Origin: Hyposmocoma kahamanoa
Lineage: Eukaryota > Arthropoda > Insecta > Lepidoptera > Cosmopterigidae
Direction: 5' to 3'
Assembly: GCF_003589595.1 (NCBI RefSeq)
Contig: NW_020653750.1
Coordinates: forward strand, 6,835,474-6,899,473
Length of the DNA stretch: 64,000 bases
Positions 43,911 to 55,529 of the stretch are shown here, one piece after another. The first letter of the stretch is position 1; each line of letters opens with the position of its first letter. Below the pieces are notes generated by a model. That model was not told where the DNA came from. It did no database searches and worked only from the letters and a program-made list of their open reading frames with translations. Position numbers and translations under genes: made by a program.

Positions 43911-44979
43911 CTTAAATTCTTTTACTGTGCTGAGAATGTCGTCTTTTTTACAACGAACTTACTTAACTTACAATTATGACGGAAAAAAGTAATTAACATA
44001 TGACGATTTTAAATTTAATATCCTAATTGTCCATTTAATTAAAACTGGACGTATCCATTAGTGTTGTAATAGACGCCATATTGTCATTGAGAATAAAACA
44101 ATACCAATTTTTTTTGTATTGTTAATGACTGTGATATGATAAGTTTTTATTTTTTGATGTGTTATTTATTTAGGTATTATTTCAAGTCGGTAACTTTGAT
44201 ATATATACGGAAAAAGACTTAATTTTATTTTTACGATCTTTTTCAGCTCCACAAACTATGCGTCGTCGTTATGTCCGTCTGAGCTTTATCGCCATTTTGT
44301 TTTACAATTATATGCGTCTCACGGTTGTGGGACATGGAGGGAACGGCGATATTATTTTATTTTTAAAAGTAAATAATACCGCTTTCAAAGAATTTTTAAA
44401 AGTTGCTTGCTTCATTTGAGAATCGAGCGACCAAAAATGTGAAAAAAAAAAATCTGTTGTAAGATGCCGATCGAGGGCTTGATTGATTTCTTGTAAGTAA
44501 TATACTATATTAATTTAAAGGAACACCAATTTTACATCTACGTTTAGGAAAATGAATGCGTTTCAGGACGAGGAAATCGGAGGCTTATATAAGCGCAGTA
44601 GCCGCGCCACTACAAATTTTCTTATGGTAGCACTTCACATGACTGTTTACATTTGCGTATTTGATATATTTGGCAAACAATTACCATGTGTAGGCGCAAG
44701 TGTGACAAAGTATTGGCCTTGTTTGACTATTCGACAAATACAGCAAACACCAAACTCGCGTTATCGCGCGCTGGGTTTTTGACGTACATCAAAAGAGCCA
44801 AATAGGCAAACACGCAAGTAAACCACACTATAGTCTTATTCATTATTGTAACTTCTTATTTGGTCCTGGTGTGTAAACAGCCATATTTGTCAGCATTTGC
44901 ATGTTTGTCTGCACGTCTAATATTTACAGTACATCAAACACCCAATAACGAATACAAGTAACCATGTTCTATCCTCCAT
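43911..44979. other. Non-coding stretch with MITE-like words
   Basis: Bases 44583-44645 (AAGCGCAGTAGCCGCGCCAC, then ATGGTAGCACTTCACAT) are mirrored by 45254-45300. This suggests one diverged inverted-repeat element that spans a family C copy. Boundaries are unclear. Confidence 0.35.
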
Positions 44980-45245
44980 GTGAAAAAGTTCGTCCAGTGA
45001 AGTACTGCTACCTTACCCATTTCAGCCGCTAAGCAGTAATGTGAGCATTGACGTGTTTCGGTTTTGAAGAGTAAGGGTGAATTTGCACACGGGACTTGTC
45101 AGCTTATATCTTAATGTGACGGGCGCAACGGCAGTCGTCGCATCGTTACGATTTAAAGCTCTGAGTGGCACTGCAACTGTTATGGTTAGGCGTATCGCTT
45201 ACCACCAGGCGCACGACTTGTTCGCCCTGTCACTTAGTATTATAG
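44980..45245 (+). repeat. Family C, nearly complete
   Basis: GTTCGTCCAGTGAAGTACTG, CATTTCAGCCGCTAAGCAGT, TTTTGAAGAGTAAGGGT, then GAGTGGCACTGCAACTGTTA, CTTACCACCAGGCGCACGAC and CTGTCACTTAGTATTATAG with an A-run. The 3' end is well preserved. Confidence 0.75.
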
Positions 45246-45249
45246 AAAA

Positions 45250-45425
45250 AAATGTGAAGTGCCGCCATTACTATATTTAAAAGCGCAGTTGCAGTGCCAC
45301 AGTCGTGCCATTTTTGCAGACTAGATATTGTATGAAAATTAGTAACGGCGCGTGTGCCGCGCCACAGAGGCGCTACCGCAGGGCTTCTATAAGCGTCGAA
45401 TTTGAAGGCCTTCAAATTAGACTGT
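45250..45425. mobile_element. MITE end fragment with GGCCTTCAAATTAGAC
   Basis: CGCGCCACAGAGGCGCTACC, then GCTTCTATAAGCGTCGAATT and TTGAAGGCCTTCAAATTAGA, the last being an exact short palindrome at an end-to-end junction. Belongs with the elements at 2.1 and 52.1-53.5 kb. Confidence 0.5.
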
Positions 45426-45429
45426 CCCT

Positions 45430-46550
45430 TTGTGTCGATTCAAAACACTGCAAGTGCCAGTCCATTGTCTTGTAATTTCATTACAATGAGAATCTTTCGA
45501 CGAAAATAAATTTATTCGTAATATAAATAGCTTATTTTATAAAGTCAATAATAATGAATATTTTTATTAACCTAAAAAATTACAAAAACCGAACAATCTT
45601 TTTGCAGCTTTCTCTCAGAATGCTGTTTTTGATGTTACAGTATATTGGCTTGACACGATATTGTCGATACTCGTCGTACTTCTATTATAATCTATACTTC
45701 TTCGACAACAAAGTTGTCGAAATAAAGGAGTACAAAGTCTAATTAAAATTAAGAATTAACCGAAATAAAGAAGCATAAAGTCTAAATAAAATAAGGAATT
45801 ATATAAATCACAGACCACATATGATATAAATACTGCGAACTTTTTATTTTAATGCCAAATCGTCGGGGATTGTGCAATTACGCGTAACTAGCATTGAAAT
45901 ATGAGTTTCGATTTCGGTAATTTAGTGGCCAAATCAAGTTAGCGTGATTTACGGGAATCTATTGTTGCTAGTCCGTAGATAACATAAATTAATACATACT
46001 GTGCAAAAATAAAAGTCGTAGCTATTAAAATAACAAAGTAATGACGTTAAATCCCTCTCCTGTAAAATTTGGTTCAGTGCAGATAATACGCGGATTTGCG
46101 CTATCCCCGACAAAATACTATCCACTTCATTGTTTGGTGCTGTATAAATATTTAGTATAATAAAATACAATTTACCTTCTTAGTTAAAAGCAAACGTTGA
46201 CTTACTTGTGTTTGCTGGTTTCAGTCGACGCGTTCGATATTATCCAAGTTATTCGAGATAGAAAATTACACTAATACCTACCCCACTTTCCGGGAACCGA
46301 GTACTTAATTATATTACAAGACATTAGCTTCGGATACATTACGGCATCTAACTACAACACAAACATCTATTGTTCTAAGTAACCTCTGTTAGTGTAATTT
46401 ATTTCGTCTTTGGGAGTTTTCCATATAAATTCCTTAAACTAGTTTTTCTCAGCTAGTGATCAGATTCTTGTTTGCCTTGCGTACTTTATATAATAATAAT
46501 AAGATCGTTTTTTATTTCCCAACAAGTACATAATGTAAGTAAAGAATCGA
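45430..46550. other. AT-rich non-coding stretch
   Basis: Nothing recognised. Confidence 0.4.
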
Positions 46551-46555
46551 ATCTT

Positions 46556-46722
46556 AGGGTCGTATTCTAGAACTCTACTCAATGCTCAAGTCAGGATTTG
46601 AGTATGGTTTAAAGCACTCGAAATCATACTCAAGTCCCTGCCATTAGGGTCGTATTTCCAGTGCTTGTGTTTCCAGTGCAATCCTGACTTGAGCATTGAG
46701 TAGAGTTCTAGAATACGACCCT
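46556..46722. repeat. Palindrome with perfect 43-base arms
   Basis: Arms 46556-46598 and 46680-46722 are exact reverse complements around an 81-base spacer. The spacer holds its own inverted pair (GAGTATG / CATACTC) and a repeat of CCAGTGC and TTTCCAGTG words. Likely a foldback MITE. No ORF. Confidence 0.85.
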
Positions 46723-46737
46723 TAGAGAACATAGAGA

Positions 46738-47020
46738 TTACTTAGTAGCAGCAGAACTCCTTGTGAAAAAGTTCGTCCAAAGAAATATTGCCATTTTACT
46801 TATTTCTGCCGCCAATTAACATTACTATGTTCCGGTTTCAAAGGTTTATTACAGGTACAGGACTTGTCAACTTATGTCTCAGAGTAACGGCTGCAGTGTT
46901 TGTGTCCCTCTGATCTTTGCCATTTAATAAAGGTCTGAGCGGCATTGCAACTGCTAAGGACAGGCGTGTCACTTACCACCAGGCACACGACTTGTTCGTC
47001 CCGTCACTTGATATCATAAA
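46738..47020 (+). repeat. Family C
   Basis: TTAGTAGCAGCAGAACTCCT through CTTACCACCAGGCACACGAC and CGTCCCGTCACTTGATATCA. It starts 16 bases after the palindrome. Confidence 0.7.
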
Positions 47021-47351
47021 AAAGTGGGTAATGTAGTAAATAATTAAATTAATTTAAAATCTCGTAACACCGTTAGGAAATTCGTTGAAATTTTTTTTAT
47101 GTTTATAATAAATAAAGGAATAAACCATAATATAGACGTAGACACATTATGAATTTTGTGTCAATAATGCGAATTCTTCAGGTGGGTAAAATGACAAAAA
47201 GATACATGACGTTGTGGGCAAGTGGTAAAAATAAATGCATATTACGACAAGCGTTCAGATTACCTAATAATTTATATATCAATACGCTACAAACATATAC
47301 GTTCAAACGAGAAACATATTTATGCCCAAATTTAGAGTCCCATACTTAAAC
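47021..47351. other. Non-coding stretch
   Basis: Nothing recognised. Confidence 0.4.
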
Positions 47352-47510
47352 TTTTGACAACTTCGGTGCCCCAACGATTTGCAAATGTAGGAAACAAAAC
47401 TTTTCTAGATTAATGCTGGTCTGGATGTTTTGGATAGTGTTGCAGAGTTGATTCTGTTGCTTTGGTTTTTTGGTTTGAGACCAGGTAATTGGTGTGGTTG
47501 ATGAAAATAA
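47352..47510 (+). mobile_element. SINE family E, internally deleted
   Basis: Starts like the 30.5-kb copy (ACAACTTCGGTGCCCCAACG) but lacks box B. It continues with GCTGGTCTGGATGTTTTGG and GAGACCAGGTAATTGGTGTG, which links it to the reverse copy at 58.2 kb. Confidence 0.55.
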
Positions 47511-49659
47511 GGATCCTTATTTTAATTAGGTTATTAGGTAGGTAGGTTTTTCAACAAGAACCTAGTGATTAACGAAGTAGACCCACCATTTTGCCAAAAA
47601 GTTATTAAAAATTTGATGAAAGAATCGACATCTGTAACTGTCGTGGTGGACATGTATCAGATATCATTTTTCATTCATAATTGCTAAACCTTACTGTTTT
47701 AAACACAATAAAAATTTGAATCATTGTCATCTAAATTTATTGTTATATTTTGATTTTCAAAACGAAGTTCTTGTTGAAAATCCCTTTACTTTTTAGAAAA
47801 TAATACTTAACAACTATATGAATTACCAAGTACATGATTTGTAAGAATTATGTGAAATAGACACACATAAGTGTATCAGGAATGAGACCTAAATGTAAAA
47901 CGAATTACTAATATTTATTGTTGATATTGCCTAAAATTCTGTTTAGTTTTAGTTATTAATCATTCCTAATTTGATTTTAATATTGTGGTTAGTAAAGTAA
48001 GAACATAGTGCCATCGGAATGTTGCAGTGCCCCTCACGGGGTCTCACATGCCAAATACCATTAGTATAAAAACACCTGTTATATAACCGTGCAACTTGCA
48101 AATAAAGGATATGTATATACTGTTGCAATCAATACAAGAAATCATCAGGAATGTGCCTCTTAAAGCCTATGTACAATGTATTTTTTCACGCCGACGACGC
48201 CTATTAACGCAATTCAAACGAGATTCAGTCATAGCCAGTAAAATTTTGCATACCGTCGGGAATGAAAACCTCGCATACCTATGCGTTTTCACATAGTTCG
48301 TTTTTACTGATATTTGTTGAAGAAAAACTTATAAACTTCTTGTTCAAATATATCATGGAAGCAATATAGTATTTGGAATAGAGAATTAAATACACTAATT
48401 AAAATGCTCTACGTACAAACATATACTACATTTTCATCTTCGTCCTGAAAAATTACATATTTACTAAGACGACGATACGTTTTATTATGCCTCTACGGTG
48501 CCGTAAATGCGCGATTCCGTGCTTCATACGCACGTAAAAGATACACCGTATGCTCTAAGAGTCTATTTACTAGTAGTCTATTAGTACATTAGCGTCATAA
48601 TGAAGAGTAGACCTCCGCATCGCACCGCGTTCAGTGTATAGAAGAAGTGCCTAATGTTAATTTTATGACCTACCACCACATTCGGTGTACGGTTTTCATA
48701 CAAATATTGCTCATAGCAATACATAGAGTACGCTTCGTGGAGCTCTTCTGTGCTAACTTAACTCTACTGTTAAAAACCAAAATATGCAAACAGTAAGTCA
48801 GAAAATGACGGGGTATTCAACTTTTTCTAACAAGGTTCTACACTTTTCTTCTTTTTTTTAAGACCTAGGTAGGCTCTTGTCGGTAGGGTAATTCCAACCA
48901 TCTCAGTTCAGAACTTTAACTTTGATTTCCAGATACGACACGAGATTGACTTTACCCCTTATCATATGCTTTTGGTTTAAGTAACTTCATTTCTGTCTTC
49001 TTCTGCCTCTCTTTTCTCCGATCTTCCCTTCTATGATGCTCAATTGTCGTGACTATCAGATGCACAAACATCTTTCCCCTTCGGTTCTCTATTGTCTATA
49101 ATAAGTTTATCTTTTCCAGTTCTGTTCTTATCACCTTCTTACTGGTTGTTCCTTCCGTGCAATTGATTCCTTCCATTCTTTTCAAGCACCACTATTTTTT
49201 TTTGTTAAATACGTAATTATATCATTTATTTGTGAGGTACGAAAATAAGGCAGTGCCAAATAAACTTATAGAAGTTATCCACGTTCCATCGGTTGGAAGT
49301 GTTCGCGTAAATTTCATTAGTTCTGCTTTTGCTTAAGGGCATTAGTCTGTGAATTATTATGAGTGTCATTTTAGGACATAGTACTTATATGAGGTACGTG
49401 GTTAGCAGTGGGATGGGTTGATACAGCACTGTGTTATCATCATGATAATAAATGTTTCATCTACCGGCCTGTACCGGCTCCTGTTTCTCGTGTTTGCTGC
49501 ACTTTTTTGAAATATTTTTTGAGTCCCTTGAAAGGTACAAGGCCAATATCATGAAATATAACTTGAGACATCATTGGACTGATTTGTTTACTACTATTTG
49601 TTACTTTTTACTTATAATTTAATAAAATTAAGTGTAGTATTAATGTTTTCATAAATCGA
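47511..49659. other. Long non-coding stretch
   Basis: AT-rich, with no domain in any short frame. Bases 48840-49200 are pyrimidine-rich on the plus strand. No element recognised. Confidence 0.4.
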
Positions 49660-49661
49660 TA

Positions 49662-49888
49662 CCTCCAATGAACATTACGCCAACTTAATTTTTGAACCTG
49701 TTTTTATTTTGTTTTTTTTTGTTTCTTTATTTTTTTTCACAAAATTTCTTTTATTGTTTTTTCGAATTTTGTATTTCGTTTCTTTTTTTTCACAAAATTC
49801 GGGGAGCTTAACATTAGTAAATATATGGCTGTTTACAAAAATAACAGAAAATGACAAAAAAAAAAGTTGGCGTAGTGTTCATTGGAGG
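49662..49888. mobile_element. Family H MITE, copy 2
   Basis: 227 bp with 25-base inverted ends that match at 24 positions, and TA on both sides (49660-49661, 49889-49890). Less diverged at the ends than the 38.6-kb copy. Symmetry even extends into the flanking TCGA. Confidence 0.75.
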
Positions 49889-49984
49889 TATCGAAATTTA
49901 CTTAGTCTCTTGCAGTTTATTTGTAATTTGGCTTGTGTATTAAAATTATATTAAGTTACTTAAATATTGTCATATACGAGTATA

Positions 49985-50170
49985 TATTGGTGTACCTATT
50001 TCCCGCAGCACGAGGAGACCAAAGGAAAGAGTCTTCACTATAGTAGCCATGGAGGTTGGGGACTTTCCTCGTTTCTCAAGGGTTGTGGACCTTCTTCGAC
50101 ATGCAAGCTTCATTGCGATTTTCTTACACCGCCAACGAGAGATATTGCAATTAAACACCCATTAAAGTAT
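49985..50170 (-). mobile_element. SINE family G, truncated and diverged
   Basis: Shares GGTTGGGGACTTTCC, TCTCAAGGGTTGTGGACC, a TGCAAGCTTCATTGCGATTT block and the following TTTTCTTACACCGCC with the copy at 41 kb. The tRNA-like head is missing. Confidence 0.55.
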
Positions 50171-50314
50171 GAATATTAACGAATAGTGCTGGCTGAGATG
50201 AAGAATGTTCTAAAATCTTTCACTAGACGTCGCTAGCGGCGCAGAATGCCGAAAAATAAAGTATAACGATCTATAACAAAAACACATAGAAGAATTTCGA
50301 CAACTCGATAACTT

Positions 50315-50450
50315 GACCCGTAGCTCAGTGAGCAATACCACGTTGCAGTATGGTTGTGGGTTCAAGTCCCATCGGGTCGGAGAAATATTTTCTATGTGTT
50401 CGATCTTTCTATTAATAATCGTAATAATAACTAGTGGAGTTATATTTCAA
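50315..50450 (+). mobile_element. SINE family F with well-folded tRNA-like head
   Basis: Bases 50315-50378 fold like a tRNA: acceptor GACCCG pairs with CGGGTC (50373-50378), the D arm is GCTC/GAGC, and the T arm is GTGGG/CCCAT around TTCAAGT. Box B is GGTTCAAGTCC (50359-50369). The anticodon arm is weak (ACCA/TGGT with a 10-base loop), so it is not a working tRNA. The family tail follows with GTGTTCGATCTTTC and AATAATAACTAGTGGAG. Confidence 0.75.
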
Positions 50451-50789
50451 CTTGAACATTTATGTTTGAATTCAACTTACACATCCTTTGGTAAAATATC
50501 TCAAGAATATTGGAAGTATTAACCGATAAAGCTTCAATAATCTTGTAAGACACGGCTTATATTGATTAGGGGCTCATTTTCGCTGGAGAACAAGAACTGG
50601 CACGTTTTCTGCTGGGACTCAGACAAGTCTTGTCGACATTACTTATTGGAACATTTTGTAATAAACGTTGAACAGATATATTTTACTAGCAGTAGAGCTC
50701 GTATATATACACGGATATACAAGATTAGGTGAAATTGGTATGATACGCAATATAGAAAATTAACTCCATTTGTGTCATCGTCATCTTTT
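50451..50789. other. Non-coding stretch
   Basis: A short AGCAGTAGAGCTCG family C start is stranded at 50685-50699. Phrases around 50700-50780 repeat those near 21910-22010 (CACGGATATACAAGAT, TGATACGCAATATAGAA). Confidence 0.4.
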
Positions 50790-51065
50790 TTAGTAGCAGT
50801 AGAGCCCTTGAAAGAGTTTGTCCAGAGAAGTACTGCCACCTTACTTATTTCTGCTGCCAAGCAGTGATGTGAGCATTATAGCTTTCCGATTTTGTAGGGT
50901 ACTGGTGAAATTACAGGAACGTGAGACTTGTCCATTTATGTTTCAAGGTGACGAGCGAGTAGCAGTGTCCTGCAGGTCGTTGCGATTTTTAAGTTCTGCT
51001 GATATGTATAGTGTCGTTTAGCACTAGACGCACGATTTGTTCGTCTCCTCACCTGATATCATTAA
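50790..51065 (+). repeat. Family C
   Basis: TAGTAGCAGTAGAGCCCTTG through GTCCAGAGAAGTACTGCCAC and GGTGAAATTACAGGAACGTG. The last block, CGTCTCCTCACCTGATATCA plus an A-run, is diverged. Confidence 0.65.
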
Positions 51066-52135
51066 AAAAAATTTTTCATATAATACTAACATTTCCGAAA
51101 GAATTCTAGAAGCGTTACTATAGACTCAAAAAATGACAATTCACGGTACTACTCGTAAACAATAAAAACTCAGTGTATTATAAAGGGCAGTGAGTGAAAA
51201 GAGGAATTTCCTCCCCCATAAAAACAGTTACAGAGTTATTTATGGTGATACCGCAATCTATACAAGGGATTTCGCCCAGGGCAGAGCATTAACGATTATC
51301 CCGGTTTTTCTTACAAAGAAATACTTTGACAAATAAATTCTGTGTAGGTATTTCTTTTCACGCTTAACAAAATCTGATAACTGGCCCTAGGAGATTTTTC
51401 CACGTTTCGCACGAAGTCGGTCGTAAGCCCGATGAAGTTTCAAAAGAAAATTACTTTTTTTTTAAATAAGCAATTATCTGTAAGTACGCGAGAAAGGATG
51501 TATTATGACTAAAACAAATGTTTATTAATAAAATTTTCGTTGTATCTTTTTTCATTCATCTTTTATTTTTCATAATGGGGTTCCCTAGCTATTATGTAAT
51601 TTGGCCCATATTCTGTATCACTTTACATATCATAATTTGTTTATACCATGTTTATCATATACATTAATAAAAAGAAATTTCATGTCTGCATTTTGCGAAA
51701 TAAAAAAATTTATTATATTTGTTAAAAAATACCAAACAACATACATCATAAAGTTGCACATAGGAAAGGAAACAATGCTGTTCTTAATGTTGTTTTGTTT
51801 TAAAAATAAATGTATACCTAAATCACGCTATTTAGATACAAAAAAATAGATTCATTTTTTACATATGTTACATAGTTGAAAAGTTAAGCGGACAGAGGTG
51901 GCCCTAAGAGCAACTTTGACAGCGAATATGTCGAGACTGAAGGATTAGATCTATGGCCCCATAAGAAATCGAGATGGGTAGTTTTCGACAACGAACGAGG
52001 GTAGACGGCCGCTTGCCATAAACCCCTGACCACAGATTATGTAATAGCTCTGAAATATCAGGAGACGAATAAGCTAAAGATAATCGTGTAAAGGGTATTA
52101 ACGAGTTTAAAGTCTATACTGAAATTGTGAAACTG
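51066..52135. other. Non-coding stretch
   Basis: AT-rich to 51860. The more balanced 51890-52080 portion matches nothing that I know. Confidence 0.4.
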
Positions 52136-52700
52136 TAAGAGCGCCTTTAAATTAGACGCTTATACAAGCGCTGCAGTGATACTATTGTGGCGTTGCAGCC
52201 GCACCGCAACTAATTTTCATACCATAATATAATAACGAGTGATGTGAATATGTAAAGATTATTTACCTAAATTTCGATAAACAAAGACGGAAAGTGGAGA
52301 CTGCCTTACGGCTACATTTCATGTATCGGATTTTTTCGGAACTCGGGAAATCACTTAAGTACATTAAAAGTTGACGTTATTAGGTATAGGTAGCTAGAGT
52401 TTATTTATCAAAAGTTTGACGTTTTCTTTGTCGGAATTTTCCTAAATATTCCGAAATATTGATGGATGCAGTAACTCGTCACAAAGTTTAGATAAATATA
52501 GTCTACCTACTACTATCTGTGCCCAATAACGTCAATTTTTAATCTATTTAAGTGATTTCCCGAATCCCGAAAAAATCCGGGACAAAAAATATGCTCACTA
52601 GGCAGTCTCCACTTTTTGTCTCTTTTCCTCAAAGTTGAGGTAAATAAACTCTACCTACTTTGATCACTGATAATTACGATAACACATATACATATAAATA

Positions 52701-52880
52701 GCGCACACACAGCCTCGTACTAGGAAAACCCTGTATCGCGGGTGCCATGAACACACATATAGGCAACCACAAATTACACCCAAACTCACGAGAGAAATAA
52801 ATGTAGGTCATACAAATATCCCGATCCAAGAATCGAACCCGGGATCTCTGTCCAAGACGCCACTCTCGTGGCACGCGCGC
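52701..52880 (-). mobile_element. SINE family A inside the composite MITE
   Basis: Body from GCGCACACACAGCC to ATACAAATATCCCG; box B complement is AGAATCGAACCCGGG. The head beyond box B is replaced by unrelated sequence (CCAAGACGCCACTCTCGTGG). Confidence 0.7.
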
Positions 52881-52913
52881 GTTACTTTTGCAATCACAAT
52901 TAAGCTCAGGTCA

Positions 52914-53431
52914 CACAGACGCGGTACATGGGGGAAAACGGTCCTGCGGGAAGTTAATGCGCACCGGGGCGGGCGTGCCACACGGCATTCCCACGCGTAG
53001 TTCGCGGCGGGCTAACGGCGCGAAGGAGTAGCACTCAAAAGAAACCGCATTTCATTTTCTACTTTGGTTTTAAAGAAAGCACCATACTGTCGGATAGTGT
53101 TTAAGAAAATATTTAAATAACTTAATAAAAATACACTCAAGAGTTGTAAAAAAAATACAACGTGCAATCCCACTAAAGCCCCGCTACCGGACAACGCTCC
53201 TACCATTGCAGCTCTGTGTGGACTGTGGTTGCATAGAACTCAATGGAATATACAGCTTTGCGGCCGCACCCGCCACGCGTTCGATACGGACCCGGCCCGC
53301 GTCTGTTTGTCATGGCGCGCCGCCGCCTTGCTACCCGGTTTTGAAGTGGCAGGGTGCATAAAAACTCGAGAGAACATTACAAAAATTCCCGGCCCCAGAA
53401 CGCTCCCGCATCGCCCCTGTGTGGCCAGAGC
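52914..53431. mobile_element. GC-rich inverted-repeat element, unclassified
   Basis: Ends GCTCAGGTCACACAGACGCG and, reversed, GCTCTGGCCACACAGGGGCG; internal GC is high. Flanks ATTAA (52909-52913) and ATTAG (53432-53436) may be a worn target duplication. No transposase frame. Confidence 0.5.
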
Positions 53432-53539
53432 ATTAGTGAACTAAAAATTATTGAAGCGCTATAGACGTGGGACTGCCGCGCCACAGTCGCGCTACTGCAG
53501 CACTTCTACAAGTGTCTAATTTGAAGGCGCCCGTAGGAT

Positions 53540-54024
53540 TCGTAGTCTGATTACAGTACAATAAAACGTATAAGACAATAATTAAGGGAAATAATGTTTC
53601 CTGCAGCGCTAGCACGACGGGGCGCGACTTGCGCTAAAAGCTATCTATTGCATTTCCCGCGCTTTTCGTGGAAATAATAAATAAGTAACAATCTGTACAA
53701 CGATATACCTGCGTAATTAGATTAATCTATGGAGTAAATTCCATATCACCTAATGAATAACACTTTTGATTATTATGCCTAAAATAAACGCGTAATACAT
53801 AATGAATTAATTAGCGCTGTTGTGTACTTTCCAACAGAAGACCTCTGAATGCGAATGAACGTCAATTTGATAATGGAATTATAGAAGATACCGACAATGT
53901 AGCTACGTGTTAAGTAAGGATATAACATTATTTACTTTGTAAAATATGTAATCTTCTTGTAAATTACACGTTTCTATGTGTAAGGAAATATATAGTTGTC
54001 GTAAATTCTTTTTCGTTTTTTATG
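53540..54024. other. Balanced-composition island, no repeat match
   Basis: Contains TAATTAGATTAATC and GAATTAATTAGCGC, homeodomain-type words, around 53715-53815. Possible conserved non-coding element. Inference only. Confidence 0.25.
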
Positions 54025-54300
54025 ATACCAAGTGGTTTGAAATCAAGTCTGGTGGTAAACGATACACCTGTTCATAGCAGCTGCAGTGCGTTCAGAGCTT
54101 TAAATCGCAAAGATCTAAGGGTTCGCACAAGTCCCATGTGGCTGTAATTTCACCAGCATCCTTGACCCTTCGGAACCGGAACACAGTAATGCTCACATAC
54201 TGTAATGCTCTCACTGCCACTTGGTGGCAGAAATAGGTAAGGTGGTAGTTCTTCCCTGGCCAAACTTTTTCACATGAAGCTTTGCTGCTACATAAAATGT
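54025..54300 (-). repeat. Family C
   Basis: GGTAAACGATACACCTGTTC, GCAAAGATCTAAGG, GTCCCATGTGGCTGTAATTT, a duplicated ATACTGTAATGCTC block near 54195, GGTGGCAGAAATAGGTAAGG and AGCTTTGCTGCTACATA. Confidence 0.7.
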
Positions 54301-54469
54301 GTAAAAACTTTCATTATTTTCGACATTGATATCGAAAATCTGTCTGTAAATTTGACAAGTTTTACTAACGACAACGTACTGTACTGTACTCACCTTATTT
54401 GGTGATTCACCTCAAATAGGTAATTCTACAGTAAAGAGGATTTTCTTTCAAGGAAATAAAATCTAAGTA

Positions 54470-54990
54470 ATTTATAATTATTAATACAAAGATCGTTCAC
54501 GAAGTTCAACTGCCTCTATTGCCGAACGGTAACCATACTGGACTGCCCCAGAGAGGTCCCGGGAGGAATATTTGTATGGCCTACATTTATTTCTCTCGTG
54601 AGTTTGGGTGTAATTTGTGGTTATCTTTGAGTGTGTCCATGTCGCCCACATTACAGGGTTTCTCAAGTGCTGGACTATGAATGCGTTCAAGAAAAAATCC
54701 TTCAACCTGAAAGAACTCGAACCTGCATCTGTGCCAAACCAGGTCTAGCTCTATTAACTGAGCTACAGCACACCTTACGAATTTCTCTAAGTGTTTGTTA
54801 TAAAAGCTTTTGTATTGGGTTTTTTCGGCTTTTATCGCCATTAGCGATACTACAAGATATCTATGAAGCTTCTAACTCACTCGGTTTCTTTACAGCTACC
54901 AAAGACTGACGAGAGATGTCGCTGTATTAATTACAATAATGATTTTTTCTGAATATTTATATTTAAATTACAGATAAAATAAAATTAATA
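54470..54990 (-). mobile_element. SINE family F interrupted by SINE family A
   Basis: The tail word AATTATTAATACAAAGATCG ends at 54497; the family resumes at about 54690 with AAAAAATCCTTCAACC, box B complement AACTCGAACCTG, and the tRNA-like end TAACTGAGCTACAG. The more distant GACGAGAGATGTCGCTGT block lies at 54908-54925 on the head side, so the copy is rearranged. Confidence 0.6.
54508..54689 (+). mobile_element. SINE family A nested in SINE F
   Basis: AACTGCCTCTATTGCCGAAC through GTGAGTTTGGGTGTAATTTG to GCGTT. Box B is deleted (GGTCCCGGGAGGAATATT), as in the 20.4-kb copy but with a different break. No clear target duplication. Confidence 0.75.
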
Positions 54991-55421
54991 TCATCATGAT
55001 ATTCAATAAAAATCAATATTCAATTTATATTAGACGTCTTTGGATTTTGATACTATTTAGTTTTATTTCGTTTTATTTACTATACTAGAGCGTGGTAGCC
55101 CAGCGAAGGAAAGGTTGCTTCTCTGTACAGAATTTAACGGGTGAAACCCTGTGGCGGTATATATAATTTATACCTATGACTTTCATTTCTATGTTACGCA
55201 CGTTTGTATACATTATATTTAGTAGCAATGTTTCTCGCTAACGGTGACGGAAAACATTGTAATGAATTCAAGGATTTACTTCGTTTTCAAAGAAAATTTC
55301 AGACGGGTCTTCACAACCAACTTTGTTATATGAAGTTCAGTCAAAATCCTCTTCATACAGAGACCCGTACCAGTAGTGAAATATATTTATAATATGTTGA
55401 TGATGATGGTACGAGTGTATA
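54991..55421. other. Non-coding stretch
   Basis: Nothing recognised. A 62-codon frame at 55204-55392 has no known feature. Confidence 0.4.
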
Positions 55422-55529
55422 GGTTTTTCCATTAAAGCGGGTAGATTTTGACATTTCATAGCGACCGTGTTGTTAAGGCTGCTTTTGTGAAATCTGTGTT
55501 TATTTTTCAGTCACTAAAGATAAATCATC

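Larger units (their letters stand above)
52138..53533. mobile_element. Composite MITE with GCGCCTT(T/C)AAATTAGAC ends
   Basis: Left end AGCGCCTTTAAATTAGACGC then TATACAAGCGCTGCAGTG; right end, reversed, GGCGCCTTCAAATTAGACAC then TTGTAGAAGTGCTGCAGTAG. TA flanks both sides (52136-52137, 53534-53535). It holds a SINE A and a second inverted-repeat element. The ends match the foldback at 2.1 kb in style. The two ends could be separate short elements instead of one 1.4-kb unit. Confidence 0.5.

Noticed and set aside
50315..50378. Possible functional tRNA
   Set aside because: Anticodon arm is weak and the downstream SINE tail is shared with other copies.
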